40,128 nucleotides of DNA from DATDDB01 sp035260545 (GCA_035260545.1 DATFUZ010000093.1:1-40128); one strand, 5' to 3'; counted from the stretch's first letter, positions 15,198-23,629 are shown. Translations and numbers: made by a program. The notes: generated by a model not told the origin, from the sequence alone.

Positions 15198-16402
15198 GGC
15201 AGGTTCGCTATGAATTGTCTCATGGAGGATTCCAGCGCGCAAAAATGCGGGTTGTAGGTGAGCCTGCGCATCAGGCCGGCGCGCAGGGCCTCTGCCGTCA
15301 CCTCGCCCTGCAGTAGCGGCGGCGCGTTCCGGCGGCACGCGGCATATTTCGCCATATCGCCCGGGAAATAGTGCAGGCAATTGGAGTAATCTCCGTTCCG
15401 GCCATAATGCGCATCCTCCGGCGGCAGAACCAGCGAAAGATGGGAGAAGCCGACGATGTTCTGGTCCGGCACGACGCTGCTTACCGGCTCCACCCGGCCT
15501 GGCGGCACACCTGCCGGCAGTTGCGCCGCTTCGGTGGTGTAGTACACCAGCCGGCTCAGCGCATGCTGCGCGCGCGCCATGAAGGCCAGGGTAGCATGGC
15601 TGTCCACCGTGGCATCGTCCGCGCTGGCCGCTGCAAAAACCGGAATATTCACCTCGCGGCCTTTGAGGCGGCCATTCAGGTCGCGAATCAACGCATGCGT
15701 TTGATAGGCGGCGTTCTTCGCGAATGATTCGTATTTGTAGGGATCGTCGTCCGGTTTGACGTCCAGCCAGGGGGCGGCAGGCGATAGCCAGCTGTAGAGC
15801 TTGTAAAGATTGGCCCACGCGGCCAGGAAACTCACCCTGAACGCGGGCGAAAACAGGAACAGGCCGCGCACCCGCTCGTCCAGCAGGCTATGGCGCACGG
15901 CCAGGGTGGCCCCGACGGAAAATCCGGCGAGATGGATTTCTTCCGCCTCGGTGCCCAACTGCTCCGCGCCCCATGCCACGGTATCGGCCCAGGCCTGCCA
16001 GCGCACGTCCAGCAGATCGCCGGGCTGCGTGCCATGCCCCGGCAGCAGGGCCGCCATGACGCGAAATCCCTGTTGGCGGAAAAATTCCGCGAGCGGGCGC
16101 ATGAGATAGGGCGAATCGGTCAGGCCGTGCACCAGCAGCACGCCACGCCGCCAGCGTCCGTCGCGTCCCCTGGCCGCATCGTCGTCGGGAATGAGTTCGA
16201 AAGGCGCGTTGCCGGCGACCGTGCGCTCCCGGAGATCCTGCGGCAGCGCTGCGTGCACCCGGCGCAGCATTTCCCGGCTTGCCGCCACATAGTCGGCAAA
16301 ACTCATGCCCGCGCAGCAGAAAGACGTGTTAAGGCCCGAAACGGTATGCCGTGCCGCCAGCGCGGTCTGCATTTGAAATGGTTTATCGCGGCTGGCAGCC
16401 AT
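15194..16402 (-). CDS. Alpha/beta-hydrolase (predicted esterase or lipase)
   Basis: This is a 402-residue serine hydrolase of the monoacylglycerol-lipase/carboxylesterase type. The oxyanion motif 'VLLVHGLTDSPY' is near 88-99, the nucleophile Ser162 lies in 'LAGFSVGATLA', the probable acid is an Asp in 'ASADDATVDS', and the probable His is in 'VGFSHLSLVLPPED'. An unusual C-terminal extension with several Cys and Tyr residues follows. There is no obvious signal peptide or transmembrane helix. As first gene of the operon with ugpQ and glpD, a role in deacylating glycerolipids is a reasonable inference; the natural substrate is unknown. Confidence 0.82.
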   Translation of the reverse strand: MAASRDKPFQMQTALAARHTVSGLNTSFCCAGMSFADYVAASREMLRRVHAALPQDLRERTVAGNAPFELIPDDDAARGRDGRWRRGVLLVHGLTDSPYLMRPLAEFFRQQGFRVMAALLPGHGTQPGDLLDVRWQAWADTVAWGAEQLGTEAEEIHLAGFSVGATLAVRHSLLDERVRGLFLFSPAFRVSFLAAWANLYKLYSWLSPAAPWLDVKPDDDPYKYESFAKNAAYQTHALIRDLNGRLKGREVNIPVFAAASADDATVDSHATLAFMARAQHALSRLVYYTTEAAQLPAGVPPGRVEPVSSVVPDQNIVGFSHLSLVLPPEDAHYGRNGDYSNCLHYFPGDMAKYAACRRNAPPLLQGEVTAEALRAGLMRRLTYNPHFCALESSMRQFIANLP

Positions 16403-16461
16403 GAACAGTTGCGCGCTCCGAATGGCGTTGCGCCCGCCGGGCGCGAGTGGAAATGTATATG

Positions 16462-16490
16462 AAGATATATTTACCTACATGGATATCCAA
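16462..16490 (-). promoter_or_regulatory. Promoter of the hydrolase-ugpQ-glpD operon
   Basis: On the minus strand, TTGGAT (16490-16485) and TATCTT (16467-16462) are 17 bases apart, in an AT-rich stretch about 60 bases before the hydrolase ATG. Both boxes are 4/6 matches to consensus, and the spacing is ideal. No glpR-like operator is evident. Confidence 0.5.
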
Positions 16491-16579
16491 TAGATAGGCA
16501 GACCGCTGGAATCCCCTGCCAGTTGATGATCGATTGTACTAGCTGAGTCACAGGCCGCTCGCATTATTTTAGCGCGCAA

Positions 16580-16597
16580 CACGGGTGGATGCCCGTG
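16580..16597 (+). repeat. Small hairpin upstream of the STAS gene
   Basis: CACGGG (16580-16585) and CCCGTG (16592-16597) pair around a 6-base loop; further GC-rich self-complementary bits (GGCC repeats) follow to about 16625. It lies in the 256-base gap between the divergent hydrolase and STAS genes, which otherwise holds only the hydrolase promoter. I could not match it to a known riboswitch. Confidence 0.3.
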
Positions 16598-16658
16598 CTG
16601 ACGAGGCCGGAAAGAGGCCAGGCATGCCCTCACATAAGAACGGGAACCTGATTATTCT

Positions 16659-16937
16659 ATGGAAATCTACTGCGCGGACCTTGGTCCGAATCTGCGCCAC
16701 ATCACACTGGCGGGGCGGCTGGACATTCTGGGAATGGACAAGATCGCCGACCAGTTTGCGGCGTACGCGACTGAGGGCAAGCGCAATGTGGTGGTGGATT
16801 TCACGGGCGTGACCTTTCTTGCCTCCATCGGCATGCGCGCCTTGATTTCCAACGCCAAGGCGCTGCACAAAATGGGCGGGGTGATGGCGGTGGTCGTTGG
16901 CGACGATCTCAGAAAGGGACGGCCAGCCCGGCCTTGA
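16659..16937 (+). CDS. STAS-domain anti-sigma-factor antagonist-like protein, 3'-truncated
   Basis: This 92-residue open frame begins as a standard SpoIIAA-type STAS domain: 'ITLAGRLDILGMDKIADQF', then 'NVVVDFTGVTFLASIGMRALISNAKAL' in two overlapping blocks with the regulatory Ser56 in 'LASIGMR', then 'VMAVVVGDD'. Homology stops at residue 83-84. The last nine residues are read from the antisense of the convergent barrel gene and have low-complexity Arg/Pro content. STAS domains usually run about 100-110 residues, so the final strand and helix are missing. The 3' end overlaps the neighbour by 29 bases. It may be a remnant; if made, the fold would be incomplete. Confidence 0.7.
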   Translation: MEIYCADLGPNLRHITLAGRLDILGMDKIADQFAAYATEGKRNVVVDFTGVTFLASIGMRALISNAKALHKMGGVMAVVVGDDLRKGRPARP

Positions 16938-17751
16938 CCACCAGGTAACGGGTGTCGCTGTCAGGCTCCCATGCAACCAGCCCCCCGCCGATTGGAAATG
17001 CGCTGCTGGCCCCATAACGGAACTTCATATATTCGACGGTTACATTTCCGTGAACCTGCGGATTGAAGGCATAGTCCACAGCAGCGCCGATGCGGGATAA
17101 AGGGGAATTTCCCAACGACGCAGAAAATCCGTTCATGAGCGCGCCGCCATTGACCACGATATGCGACTGGACCGTTCTTCCAAGCAGGCCTTCAACGGAT
17201 AGCACCAGCTTGGGCCTCGGTGAGTATTGCGCCATCACCCCGAACCCATAGTAGTAGTGCGTATAAAGTTCACCGTAGGAGACGCCCCGGTCCCACCTGT
17301 GGCCGCCCGCTTCCATGTAGGGCGTCACCAGGAAGTCCTCCCGGATCTCGAATCCCTTTCCCAAACGGCCTTCATAATTCGCCAGCGTCGCGCTCGACGT
17401 TCCCGTGTAGGACCCGAAGCCGCCGCCGCCCAGCAGCGAGCCTGTGTACTTGGTGCTGCCCGAGGAATAATCGAATCCCGCCTGCCAGTAGACATTGTGC
17501 GCCGGCCGCATGCGCGACAGAGACAAGCCGACGCCCATCACGGCGCCCGTTTCGGTGTCCAGCACGCCGGTGGCCGTTCCAAGGTATCCGTTCCCCGTCT
17601 CCGAATAATCCACGCGGGTCGACACGACCTGGATGAGGACGCGGTTATTTACCGCGCCTATGTCCGGAGATTCGGCGCGCGCATTCCCGGCAAACATCAG
17701 CAGGATCAAAAGACCGATAAGTCCGGGCGAGTACCAGGTCAGGGTCGTCAT
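16909..17751 (-). CDS. Predicted outer-membrane beta-barrel protein, family not recognised
   Basis: This 280-residue exported protein has a clear signal peptide (residues 1-26, cut after 'GNARA'). The mature part is rich in alternating hydrophobic/polar strands, Gly, Tyr and Ser, and ends in 'VVKAGLAVPF', the C-terminal Phe typical of barrels recognised by the BAM complex. I chose the ATG at 17751, which has GGAG seven bases upstream; a longer frame would put 27 unlikely residues before the signal peptide. The gene's stop codon coincides with the point where the convergent STAS gene loses homology, which suggests it arrived by a rearrangement. Function is unknown. Confidence 0.75.
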   Translation of the reverse strand: MTTLTWYSPGLIGLLILLMFAGNARAESPDIGAVNNRVLIQVVSTRVDYSETGNGYLGTATGVLDTETGAVMGVGLSLSRMRPAHNVYWQAGFDYSSGSTKYTGSLLGGGGFGSYTGTSSATLANYEGRLGKGFEIREDFLVTPYMEAGGHRWDRGVSYGELYTHYYYGFGVMAQYSPRPKLVLSVEGLLGRTVQSHIVVNGGALMNGFSASLGNSPLSRIGAAVDYAFNPQVHGNVTVEYMKFRYGASSAFPIGGGLVAWEPDSDTRYLVVKAGLAVPF

Positions 17752-17885
17752 GTCAGGCTCCCACATGCCTATGCTTGCATCACTTTGGTGCAGCCACTGT
17801 ACCACGGCCGGACTGGCTGTTGTACATCCCATTGCTATCCTTTATCCTTGCACACCTTGATCTACAGTTATGCATTCAGGCCATC

Positions 17886-18680
17886 ATGCCCGTCAGTATC
17901 AAAACCCCGCAGGAAATAGAGAAAATGCGCGTCGCGTGCCGCCTGGCCGCGGAAGTGCTGGATTACATCAGGCCCTATGTCCAGGCCGGCATTACCACCG
18001 CCGAACTGGACAAGCTCTGCCATGATTATATGGTGGACGTGCAGCACTGCATCCCCGCCCCGCTCAATTACGCCCCGCACGGCCACGCGCCCTACCCCAA
18101 GTCGATCTGCACCTCGATCAACCATCAGGTGTGCCACGGCGTGCCGGGAGACAAGAAGCTGAAGAACGGCGACATTGTCAACCTCGACATCACCACCATC
18201 AAGGACGGCTGGCATGGCGACACCAGCCGCATGTTCTGCGTGGGGGATGCTTCCATCCAGGCGCGCCGCCTGTGCGACGCCACCTACCACGCCATGTGGC
18301 GCGGCATCCGCGCCGTCCGCAAGGGGGCCTTCCTCGGCGACATCGGCTACGCCATCCAGAGCTACGTCGAGCCGCTGGGCTACAGCGTGGTGCGCGAATT
18401 CTGCGGCCATGGCGTGGGCAGGAATTTCCACGAGGAACCGCAGGTGCTGCACTACGGAAAACCGGGCACTGGCATCCGCCTGGAAACCGGCATGATCTTT
18501 ACCATCGAACCGATGATCAACGCCGGCAAGGCCGGCATCAAGCAACTGGGCGACGGCTGGACCATCGTCACCAAGGATCACAGTCTGTCCGCGCAATGGG
18601 AGCACACTGTGGTGGTCACCGACGACGGTTTTGAGGTGCTGACCGTCTCCGACGGAACACCGCCGCCCCCCGCAGACTGA
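17886..18680 (+). CDS. map: Methionine aminopeptidase, type I
   Basis: This 264-residue enzyme removes the initiator methionine from nascent proteins. The five metal ligands are visible: Asp in 'VNLDITT', Asp in 'HGDTSRMF', His in 'GHGVGRNFHEEP', Glu in 'FTIEPMI' and Glu in 'QWEHTVVVT'. There is no N-terminal SH3 or zinc extension. The start is the ATG at 17886 ('MPVSIKTPQEIEKMR'), which matches the family. It is followed four bases later by glnD. Confidence 0.96.
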   Translation: MPVSIKTPQEIEKMRVACRLAAEVLDYIRPYVQAGITTAELDKLCHDYMVDVQHCIPAPLNYAPHGHAPYPKSICTSINHQVCHGVPGDKKLKNGDIVNLDITTIKDGWHGDTSRMFCVGDASIQARRLCDATYHAMWRGIRAVRKGAFLGDIGYAIQSYVEPLGYSVVREFCGHGVGRNFHEEPQVLHYGKPGTGIRLETGMIFTIEPMINAGKAGIKQLGDGWTIVTKDHSLSAQWEHTVVVTDDGFEVLTVSDGTPPPPAD

Positions 18681-18684
18681 CCGC

Positions 18685-21228
18685 ATGCCGGACGCCGCCG
18701 CCGCCCTTCGCGAAAGCCTGCGCGCGGCGCGCGACGCGCTGCACCAGGGCTACACGGCCCGTTCCCGCCCCGCCCATCTGCTGGCTGCCCACGCGAAGCT
18801 GGTGGACGGCCATCTTCGCCGCGCCTGGCGTGAACTGGAGATGCCGCCCGGCCTGGCGCTGGCGGCGACCGGCGGCTACGGGCGAGGCGAACTCTACCCC
18901 AGGTCGGACATCGACCTGCTGATCCTGCTGCAGCACGATCCCGATCCCGCGCTGGAGCAAAGCCTGCGGGAACTGGTGCAACTGCTGTGGGACATCGGAC
19001 TCGAGGCCGGGCATAGCGTGCGCACCGTGGCGGAATGCGTTGCCGAAGCCGCGGACATCACGGTGCAGACCAACTTGCTGGAAGCGCGGCTGCTTGCCGG
19101 CTCACCCGGGCTGTTCGAGGAAATGCGCCGCGCCATGGCGCAGCATCTCGACCGCCATGCCTTTTACTTGGCCAAGGTCGGGGAGCAGGCACAGCGCTAT
19201 GCGCGCTTCCTGGATACAGACTACAACCTCGAACCCAACCTCAAGGAAAGCCCGGGCGGCCTGCGTGACCTGCAGACCGTACTTTGGATCAGCCGCGCCT
19301 GTGCGCTCGGCAATACCTGGCGGGAACTGGCCCAAGCGGGACTGATTACGCACGCCGAGGCGACCGCCATCGCGCGCCACGAGGCACTGCTGCAGACCCT
19401 GCGGATACGCCTGCATTACCTCGCGAAGCGCCGGGAAGACAGGCTGTTGTTCGAATACCAGACTGAACTGGCACAGCAAATGGGCATCTCCGCGACCGCC
19501 ACCCGCCGCGCCAGCGAGCACTTGATGCAGCGCTACTACCGCACCAAGCAGGCCGTCCAGCAGCTCAATGCCGTGCTGTTGCAGAACATGCGCGCCCGCC
19601 TGTTCCCGGAAACGGCCGATCCGCAGCCGCTAAACGGGAAATTCCTGGTGCGCGGCAAGTTGCTGGACGCGCGCGACGAGCAGTTGTTCGAGCGCGACCC
19701 TTCGGCGATCCTGGAGAGCTTTTTGCTGCTCGAGCAGCATCCGGAACTGGAGGGCTTTTGCGCGGGCACCCTGCGTGCCCTGTGGCGCGCGCGCCACAGG
19801 ATGGATGCGAAGTTCCGCGCGGATCCGCACAACCGCGAGCTGTTCATGGCCATCCTGCGTCAGCCTGAGGGGCTTACGCATGTCCTGCGGCGGATGAACC
19901 AGCATGGCGTGCTGGGCGCCTACCTGCCCGCCTTCGGCCGCATTGTGGGGCAAATGCAGCACGACCTGTTCCACGTCTATACCGTGGACCAGCACATTCT
20001 GATGGTGGTGCGCAATCTGCGCCGCTTCGCCGTGCCCGAATATGCGCACGAATACCCGCTTTGCAGCAAACTGATCCGCGAATTCGCGCGTCCCGAGGTG
20101 CTGTACATCGCTGGACTGTTCCATGATATCGCGAAGGGCCGCGGCGGCGATCATTCGCTCAAGGGCCGGTCGGACGCCGCCCGCTTCTGCAAACAGCATG
20201 GCCTGAGCCGCGAAGACAGCGATCTTGTGGTGTGGCTGGTGGAGCACCATCTTACCCTGTCCGCAACAGCGCAAAAACAGGATCTCTCGGACCAGGATGT
20301 GATCGCGGCATTCGCCGAGAAAGTGAGGAACGACCGCTACCTGGTCGCGCTCTACCTGCTGACGGTCGCCGACATTCGCGGCACCAGCCCCAAGGTGTGG
20401 AATGCCTGGAAGGCCAAGCTGCTGGAGGATCTGTTCTGGGCGGCCCGCCGCTATATGGCCGGCGGCAAGATCACCGACCAGGCAGGCGATGTGCGCCGCA
20501 AGGCGGCCGAGCAACTGGCGCTGTACGCAATTGCCCCCGAAACCTATGCCCTGCTGTGGGCCCAGCTCGACACCGGGTATTTCGTCCAGCACGAGCCGCA
20601 CGAGATCGCCTGGCATGCCCGCCAGCTTGCCCATCGCGTAAACTCCCCGGAGCCGGTGGTCAGGGCGCGCCTGTCGCGCATAGGCGAAGGTCTGCAGGTG
20701 ATGGTGTATTGCCTGGACCGGCCGTGGCTGTTCGCCGGTATCTGCAGCTTTTTCGCGCAGCTCAACTACAACATCGTTGAAGCCAAAATACACACCACCC
20801 AGCACGGCTATGCGCTCGACACTTTCCAGGTGATGGCGGTGGACGATCCCAAGACCGTCTATCGCGATGTCATCGGCTATATCGAACACGAACTGGCGGC
20901 GCAGCTCGCTTCGCCGGAGCCCCCGGCAATTCCTGCTGCCGGGCGCATCAGCCGCCAGCTCAAGCATTTCCCCATCGCGCCCGAGGTGGACATAACACCC
21001 GATGGGAAAGGCGGTTATGTACTTTCCGTGGTTGCCGGTGACCGCCCCGGCCTGCTGGCGCGCATCGCAGCGCTGCTGTCGCGGCACCGCGTCGATCTGC
21101 GCAGTGCCAAGATCAACACCCTGGGCGCCCGCGCCGAGGACATGTTCTGGATTTCGGGAACCGCGCTGGCGCAGCCGCACGCCGTTGCCGCACTGCGCGA
21201 GGACCTGATAAGACAGCTTGCCGGCTGA
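18685..21228 (+). CDS. glnD: GlnD, bifunctional [PII] uridylyltransferase/uridylyl-removing enzyme
   Basis: This 847-residue nitrogen sensor adds UMP to PII proteins when glutamine is low and removes it when glutamine is high. The nucleotidyltransferase motif 'GGYGRGELYPRSDIDLLIL' begins near residue 61. The HD domain with 'FHDIAKGRGGDHS' lies near 480-493 and carries the UMP-removing activity. Two ACT domains follow, starting near 671 ('VYCLDRPWLFAGICSFF') and 778 ('VVAGDRPGLLARIAAL'), which bind glutamine. Length and order are normal. It is convergent with a LysR gene, with only three bases between stops and no terminator visible. Confidence 0.97.
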   Translation: MPDAAAALRESLRAARDALHQGYTARSRPAHLLAAHAKLVDGHLRRAWRELEMPPGLALAATGGYGRGELYPRSDIDLLILLQHDPDPALEQSLRELVQLLWDIGLEAGHSVRTVAECVAEAADITVQTNLLEARLLAGSPGLFEEMRRAMAQHLDRHAFYLAKVGEQAQRYARFLDTDYNLEPNLKESPGGLRDLQTVLWISRACALGNTWRELAQAGLITHAEATAIARHEALLQTLRIRLHYLAKRREDRLLFEYQTELAQQMGISATATRRASEHLMQRYYRTKQAVQQLNAVLLQNMRARLFPETADPQPLNGKFLVRGKLLDARDEQLFERDPSAILESFLLLEQHPELEGFCAGTLRALWRARHRMDAKFRADPHNRELFMAILRQPEGLTHVLRRMNQHGVLGAYLPAFGRIVGQMQHDLFHVYTVDQHILMVVRNLRRFAVPEYAHEYPLCSKLIREFARPEVLYIAGLFHDIAKGRGGDHSLKGRSDAARFCKQHGLSREDSDLVVWLVEHHLTLSATAQKQDLSDQDVIAAFAEKVRNDRYLVALYLLTVADIRGTSPKVWNAWKAKLLEDLFWAARRYMAGGKITDQAGDVRRKAAEQLALYAIAPETYALLWAQLDTGYFVQHEPHEIAWHARQLAHRVNSPEPVVRARLSRIGEGLQVMVYCLDRPWLFAGICSFFAQLNYNIVEAKIHTTQHGYALDTFQVMAVDDPKTVYRDVIGYIEHELAAQLASPEPPAIPAAGRISRQLKHFPIAPEVDITPDGKGGYVLSVVAGDRPGLLARIAALLSRHRVDLRSAKINTLGARAEDMFWISGTALAQPHAVAALREDLIRQLAG

Positions 21229-21231
21229 ACC

Positions 21232-22137
21232 TCAGGCCGCGCCCAGCGCGCTGCGGATGTGCTCGAGAAAGGCCCGCGTCTTGACGGGCAGATAGCGCCG
21301 CGTCGGCATCACGGCCCACGCCGGCACTGGTGGAAAGTGCCACTCGGGCAGCACCCGAACCAAGCAGCCGCTGCGCACATCGCGCTCGGCGAAGTGCTGC
21401 GGCAGCGCACCGATTCCGACCCCATCCAGTAGCAGTTGCTGAATCACGCCGGGCGAATTCACGGTCAGCCTGCCCGGGGGCTGCGCTTCCCACACCTCCT
21501 CGCCGCGCATCAGTTTCCAGGGGACCGCCGTCCCGTGCGCCGACATCAGCCGCACGCAGTGGTGCGCCATCAGTTCGCCGGGCTCGGGCGGCGCGGGGTG
21601 CAGGCCAAGATAAATTGGGCTGGCATACAGGCCGAACACCTGTTCGTCTATCTTGCGCGCCACGAGGGTGGCGTCGTTGCCCAGGTCGCCCATGCGTATC
21701 ACCATGTCGAATTGCTCGCCGACCAGGTCCACGCGGCGCGAGGTCAGGTCCAGGTCGAGTTGAACCTCGGGATAGCGCTCGACAAAGGTCGCAATCGCAC
21801 CTGCCAGCCGCAACTGGGCGTAGTCGCCCGGCATGGACACCCGCAGTCGGCCGCGCGGCTGGCGCTCCTGACTGCGGGCAAAATCGCTGGCCGCCTCCAC
21901 TTCTTCCGCCACCCGCTGGCACTGTTCGAGAAAGGCCTGCCCGAAATCCGTGAGCGTCAGCCGGCGCGTGGTGCGCACCATCAGTTGCTGTGCCAATCCG
22001 GCCTCCAGATTGGAAAGTCGGCGCGATACTGTGGCCTTGGGCATGGACAGACGTTCTGCGGCACGCACCAGGCTGCCAGCTTCCGCGACTGCGGCAAACA
22101 GCAGCATGTCCTCTGGAGAGATGCGATATTGTTCCAT
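21232..22137 (-). CDS. LysR-family transcriptional regulator (CrgA-like)
   Basis: This 301-residue protein has an N-terminal winged helix-turn-helix (about 8-65: 'FAAVAEAGSLVRAAERLSMP' and 'ATVSRRLSNLEAGL') and a C-terminal substrate-binding domain from about 90. The pattern 'SRRLSNLE...RTTRRLTLTDFG' places it in the CrgA/DsdC-like branch, often found divergent from pirin or quinone-related genes. It is divergent from pirin-doxX with 108 bases between, so it probably controls that pair and itself. The start codon lies inside a perfect 18-bp palindrome. The ligand is unknown. Confidence 0.9.
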   Translation of the reverse strand: MEQYRISPEDMLLFAAVAEAGSLVRAAERLSMPKATVSRRLSNLEAGLAQQLMVRTTRRLTLTDFGQAFLEQCQRVAEEVEAASDFARSQERQPRGRLRVSMPGDYAQLRLAGAIATFVERYPEVQLDLDLTSRRVDLVGEQFDMVIRMGDLGNDATLVARKIDEQVFGLYASPIYLGLHPAPPEPGELMAHHCVRLMSAHGTAVPWKLMRGEEVWEAQPPGRLTVNSPGVIQQLLLDGVGIGALPQHFAERDVRSGCLVRVLPEWHFPPVPAWAVMPTRRYLPVKTRAFLEHIRSALGAA

Positions 22138-22147
22138 ATATGGAACA
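22130..22147. promoter_or_regulatory. Perfect 18-bp palindrome over the LysR start codon (candidate operator)
   Basis: The sequence TGTTCCATATATGGAACA is a complete two-fold palindrome that contains the LysR ATG. A protein bound here would block initiation of the regulator's own gene, so autoregulation by the LysR protein or a separate repressor is likely. It is 42 bases from the pirin -10 box. Function is inferred from symmetry and position. Confidence 0.6.
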
Positions 22148-22171
22148 GTTTAACCCGATCTTGGGGATTTA

Positions 22172-22194
22172 TCTATTGCATTAGAATCTATAAT
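22172..22194 (+). promoter_or_regulatory. Pirin-doxX promoter: consensus TATAAT with an upstream dyad
   Basis: TATAAT lies at 22189-22194 and the -35 position (22166-22171) reads GATTTA, a poor match, which is typical of promoters needing an activator. A small dyad, TCTA-ttgcat-TAGA (22172-22185), sits against the -35 region and is a candidate LysR activation site. The start would fall about 45 bases before the pirin ATG, which has an AAAGGAG Shine-Dalgarno. Confidence 0.5.
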
Positions 22195-22245
22195 ATTTTA
22201 CTCAACAATTAATCGGCAACCCGGTGCGGGCAGAAAGGAGCAGCC

Positions 22246-23124
22246 ATGAAACAGCTAGTAACCCAGGAGGCGGTGGGCCGCAGCCGCGGCGTGGAACAAC
22301 TCGTCAAGGGCATGCAGACCAGCGACGGCGCGGGTGTGAACCTGACGCGTGTCGTTGCCCAGCCGCTGCAAGTGCGTCTTGATCCGTTTCTGATGCTGGA
22401 TGCCTTTGCCAGCGACAACCCCGACGATTATATCGCCGGATTTCCGGACCATCCGCACCGCGGATTCGAGACCGTGACCTATATGCTGGCCGGGCGCATG
22501 CGCCATCGCGACAGCGCCGGGCACGAAGGCCTGCTGCAAACCGGCGGCGTGCAATGGATGATTGCGGGCGAAGGCGTCATCCACTCTGAGATTCCGGAGC
22601 AGGACGACGGCGCCATGGAGGGCTTCCAGCTCTGGCTCAACCTGCCTGCGCGCAGCAAGATGATCCCGGCCTGGTACCGCGACATCCCCGGTGAACAGAT
22701 TCCCGAATATGCGACGGCCGATGGCGCGCAGGTGCGCGTCATTGCGGGTGTCAGCAATGGCGTGGCTGGCGCCATGCAGCGCGAGGTCACCGAGCCGCTG
22801 TATGTGGACATTCACCTGCCTGCCGGCGGCCATTTCGACTGCCGCATCCCGGAAACCCACAACGCCTTCGCTTATGTGTATCGCGGTGCGGCCGAGATCG
22901 AGGGCAGGAAGATCGATGCCGGCCGCATGGGCGTCCTGACCAACACTGCGGGCGCGGACGGCGTGCGTATCGCGGCGACCGATGCGACGCGGCTGATCTT
23001 GATCGCGGGCAAGCCGCTGCGCGAGCCCATCGTGCAGTACGGGCCTTTCGTCATGAACAGCCAGGAAGAGATCATTCAGGCCATTACCGATTACCGCGAA
23101 GGACGCTTCGCGCAAACGGCGTGA
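22246..23124 (+). CDS. Pirin family protein
   Basis: This 292-residue bicupin resembles YhhW/pirin. Metal ligands in the N-terminal cupin are His69 and His71 in 'FPDHPHRGFETVTYML', His113 and Glu115 in 'GEGVIHSEIPE'. The C-terminal pirin domain ends 'PIVQYGPFVMNSQEEIIQAI', a conserved tail. Bacterial pirins include quercetin dioxygenases and regulators of central metabolism; which applies here is unknown. doxX follows 57 bases later, and the divergent LysR gene suggests a redox or electrophile response. Confidence 0.92.
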   Translation: MKQLVTQEAVGRSRGVEQLVKGMQTSDGAGVNLTRVVAQPLQVRLDPFLMLDAFASDNPDDYIAGFPDHPHRGFETVTYMLAGRMRHRDSAGHEGLLQTGGVQWMIAGEGVIHSEIPEQDDGAMEGFQLWLNLPARSKMIPAWYRDIPGEQIPEYATADGAQVRVIAGVSNGVAGAMQREVTEPLYVDIHLPAGGHFDCRIPETHNAFAYVYRGAAEIEGRKIDAGRMGVLTNTAGADGVRIAATDATRLILIAGKPLREPIVQYGPFVMNSQEEIIQAITDYREGRFAQTA

Positions 23125-23180
23125 CGGCCGGATTTGCGGCAACACACATAGTTAAAACAATCAATAAAAGGAGCAACACC

Positions 23181-23582
23181 ATGGAAGCACTGAACCGTTA
23201 TGGCACACTGGTCGGGCGCATTTTGATCGCCTTCATCTTCGTCTTCGCCGGCTTCGGCAAAATCACGGGATTCGAAGGCACGGTGGGTTACATCGCCAGC
23301 AAGGGCATGCCCGTGCCCCAACTCGCCGCCATCGGCGCCATCCTGATCGAGGTCGGCGGCGGCTTGATGCTGGTGCTGGGCTGGAAGGCTCGCTGGGCAG
23401 CTGCGGCGATGTTCGTCTTCACCCTGCTTGCTGCGCTGATCTTCCACAATTTCTGGGCTCTTCAGGGTGCCCAGGCGCAGGACGCGATGATCCACTTCAT
23501 GAAGAACATCTCCATGATGGGCGGGTTGCTCTATGTCGTGGTGCATGGCAGCGGGCCGCTGTCGCTGGACCGGGGCAGGTAA
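23181..23582 (+). CDS. DoxX family membrane protein
   Basis: This 133-residue protein has four hydrophobic helices (about 9-26, 47-64, 71-90 and 106-125). 'RILIAFIFVFAGFGKITGFEG' in two overlapping blocks near residues 14-34 and 'AAIGAILIEVGGGLMLVLG' near 47-66 are DoxX signatures. The start ATG has an AAAAGGAG Shine-Dalgarno. DoxX proteins are often co-transcribed with pirin, and related ones act in quinone- or thiol-linked redox stress. A strong terminator ends the unit. Confidence 0.9.
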   Translation: MEALNRYGTLVGRILIAFIFVFAGFGKITGFEGTVGYIASKGMPVPQLAAIGAILIEVGGGLMLVLGWKARWAAAAMFVFTLLAALIFHNFWALQGAQAQDAMIHFMKNISMMGGLLYVVVHGSGPLSLDRGR

Positions 23583-23596
23583 ACCGGCCACAGTGG

Positions 23597-23629
23597 AAAA
23601 TGCCCCTTGCCTCGGGCAAGGGGCATTTT
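23597..23629. terminator. Intrinsic terminator after doxX, usable from both strands
   Basis: A perfect 15-bp stem (23597-23611 with 23615-23629) closes on a TCG loop. A-tract and T-tract at the two ends (AAAA/TTTT) let it work in both directions. It separates pirin-doxX from the convergent cyclase gene, whose stop is 32 bases further on. Confidence 0.85.

Noticed and set aside
16598..16625. Hammerhead-ribozyme-like CTGACGA followed by a GGCC stem
   Set aside because: The conserved GAAA after stem II and the stem III/cleavage site are missing, so this is chance similarity.
19630..21180. 516-codon open frame opposite glnD
   Set aside because: Long antisense frames are expected in GC-rich genes. 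The protein is His/Gln/Val-rich with no motifs, whereas glnD on the other strand is fully conserved.
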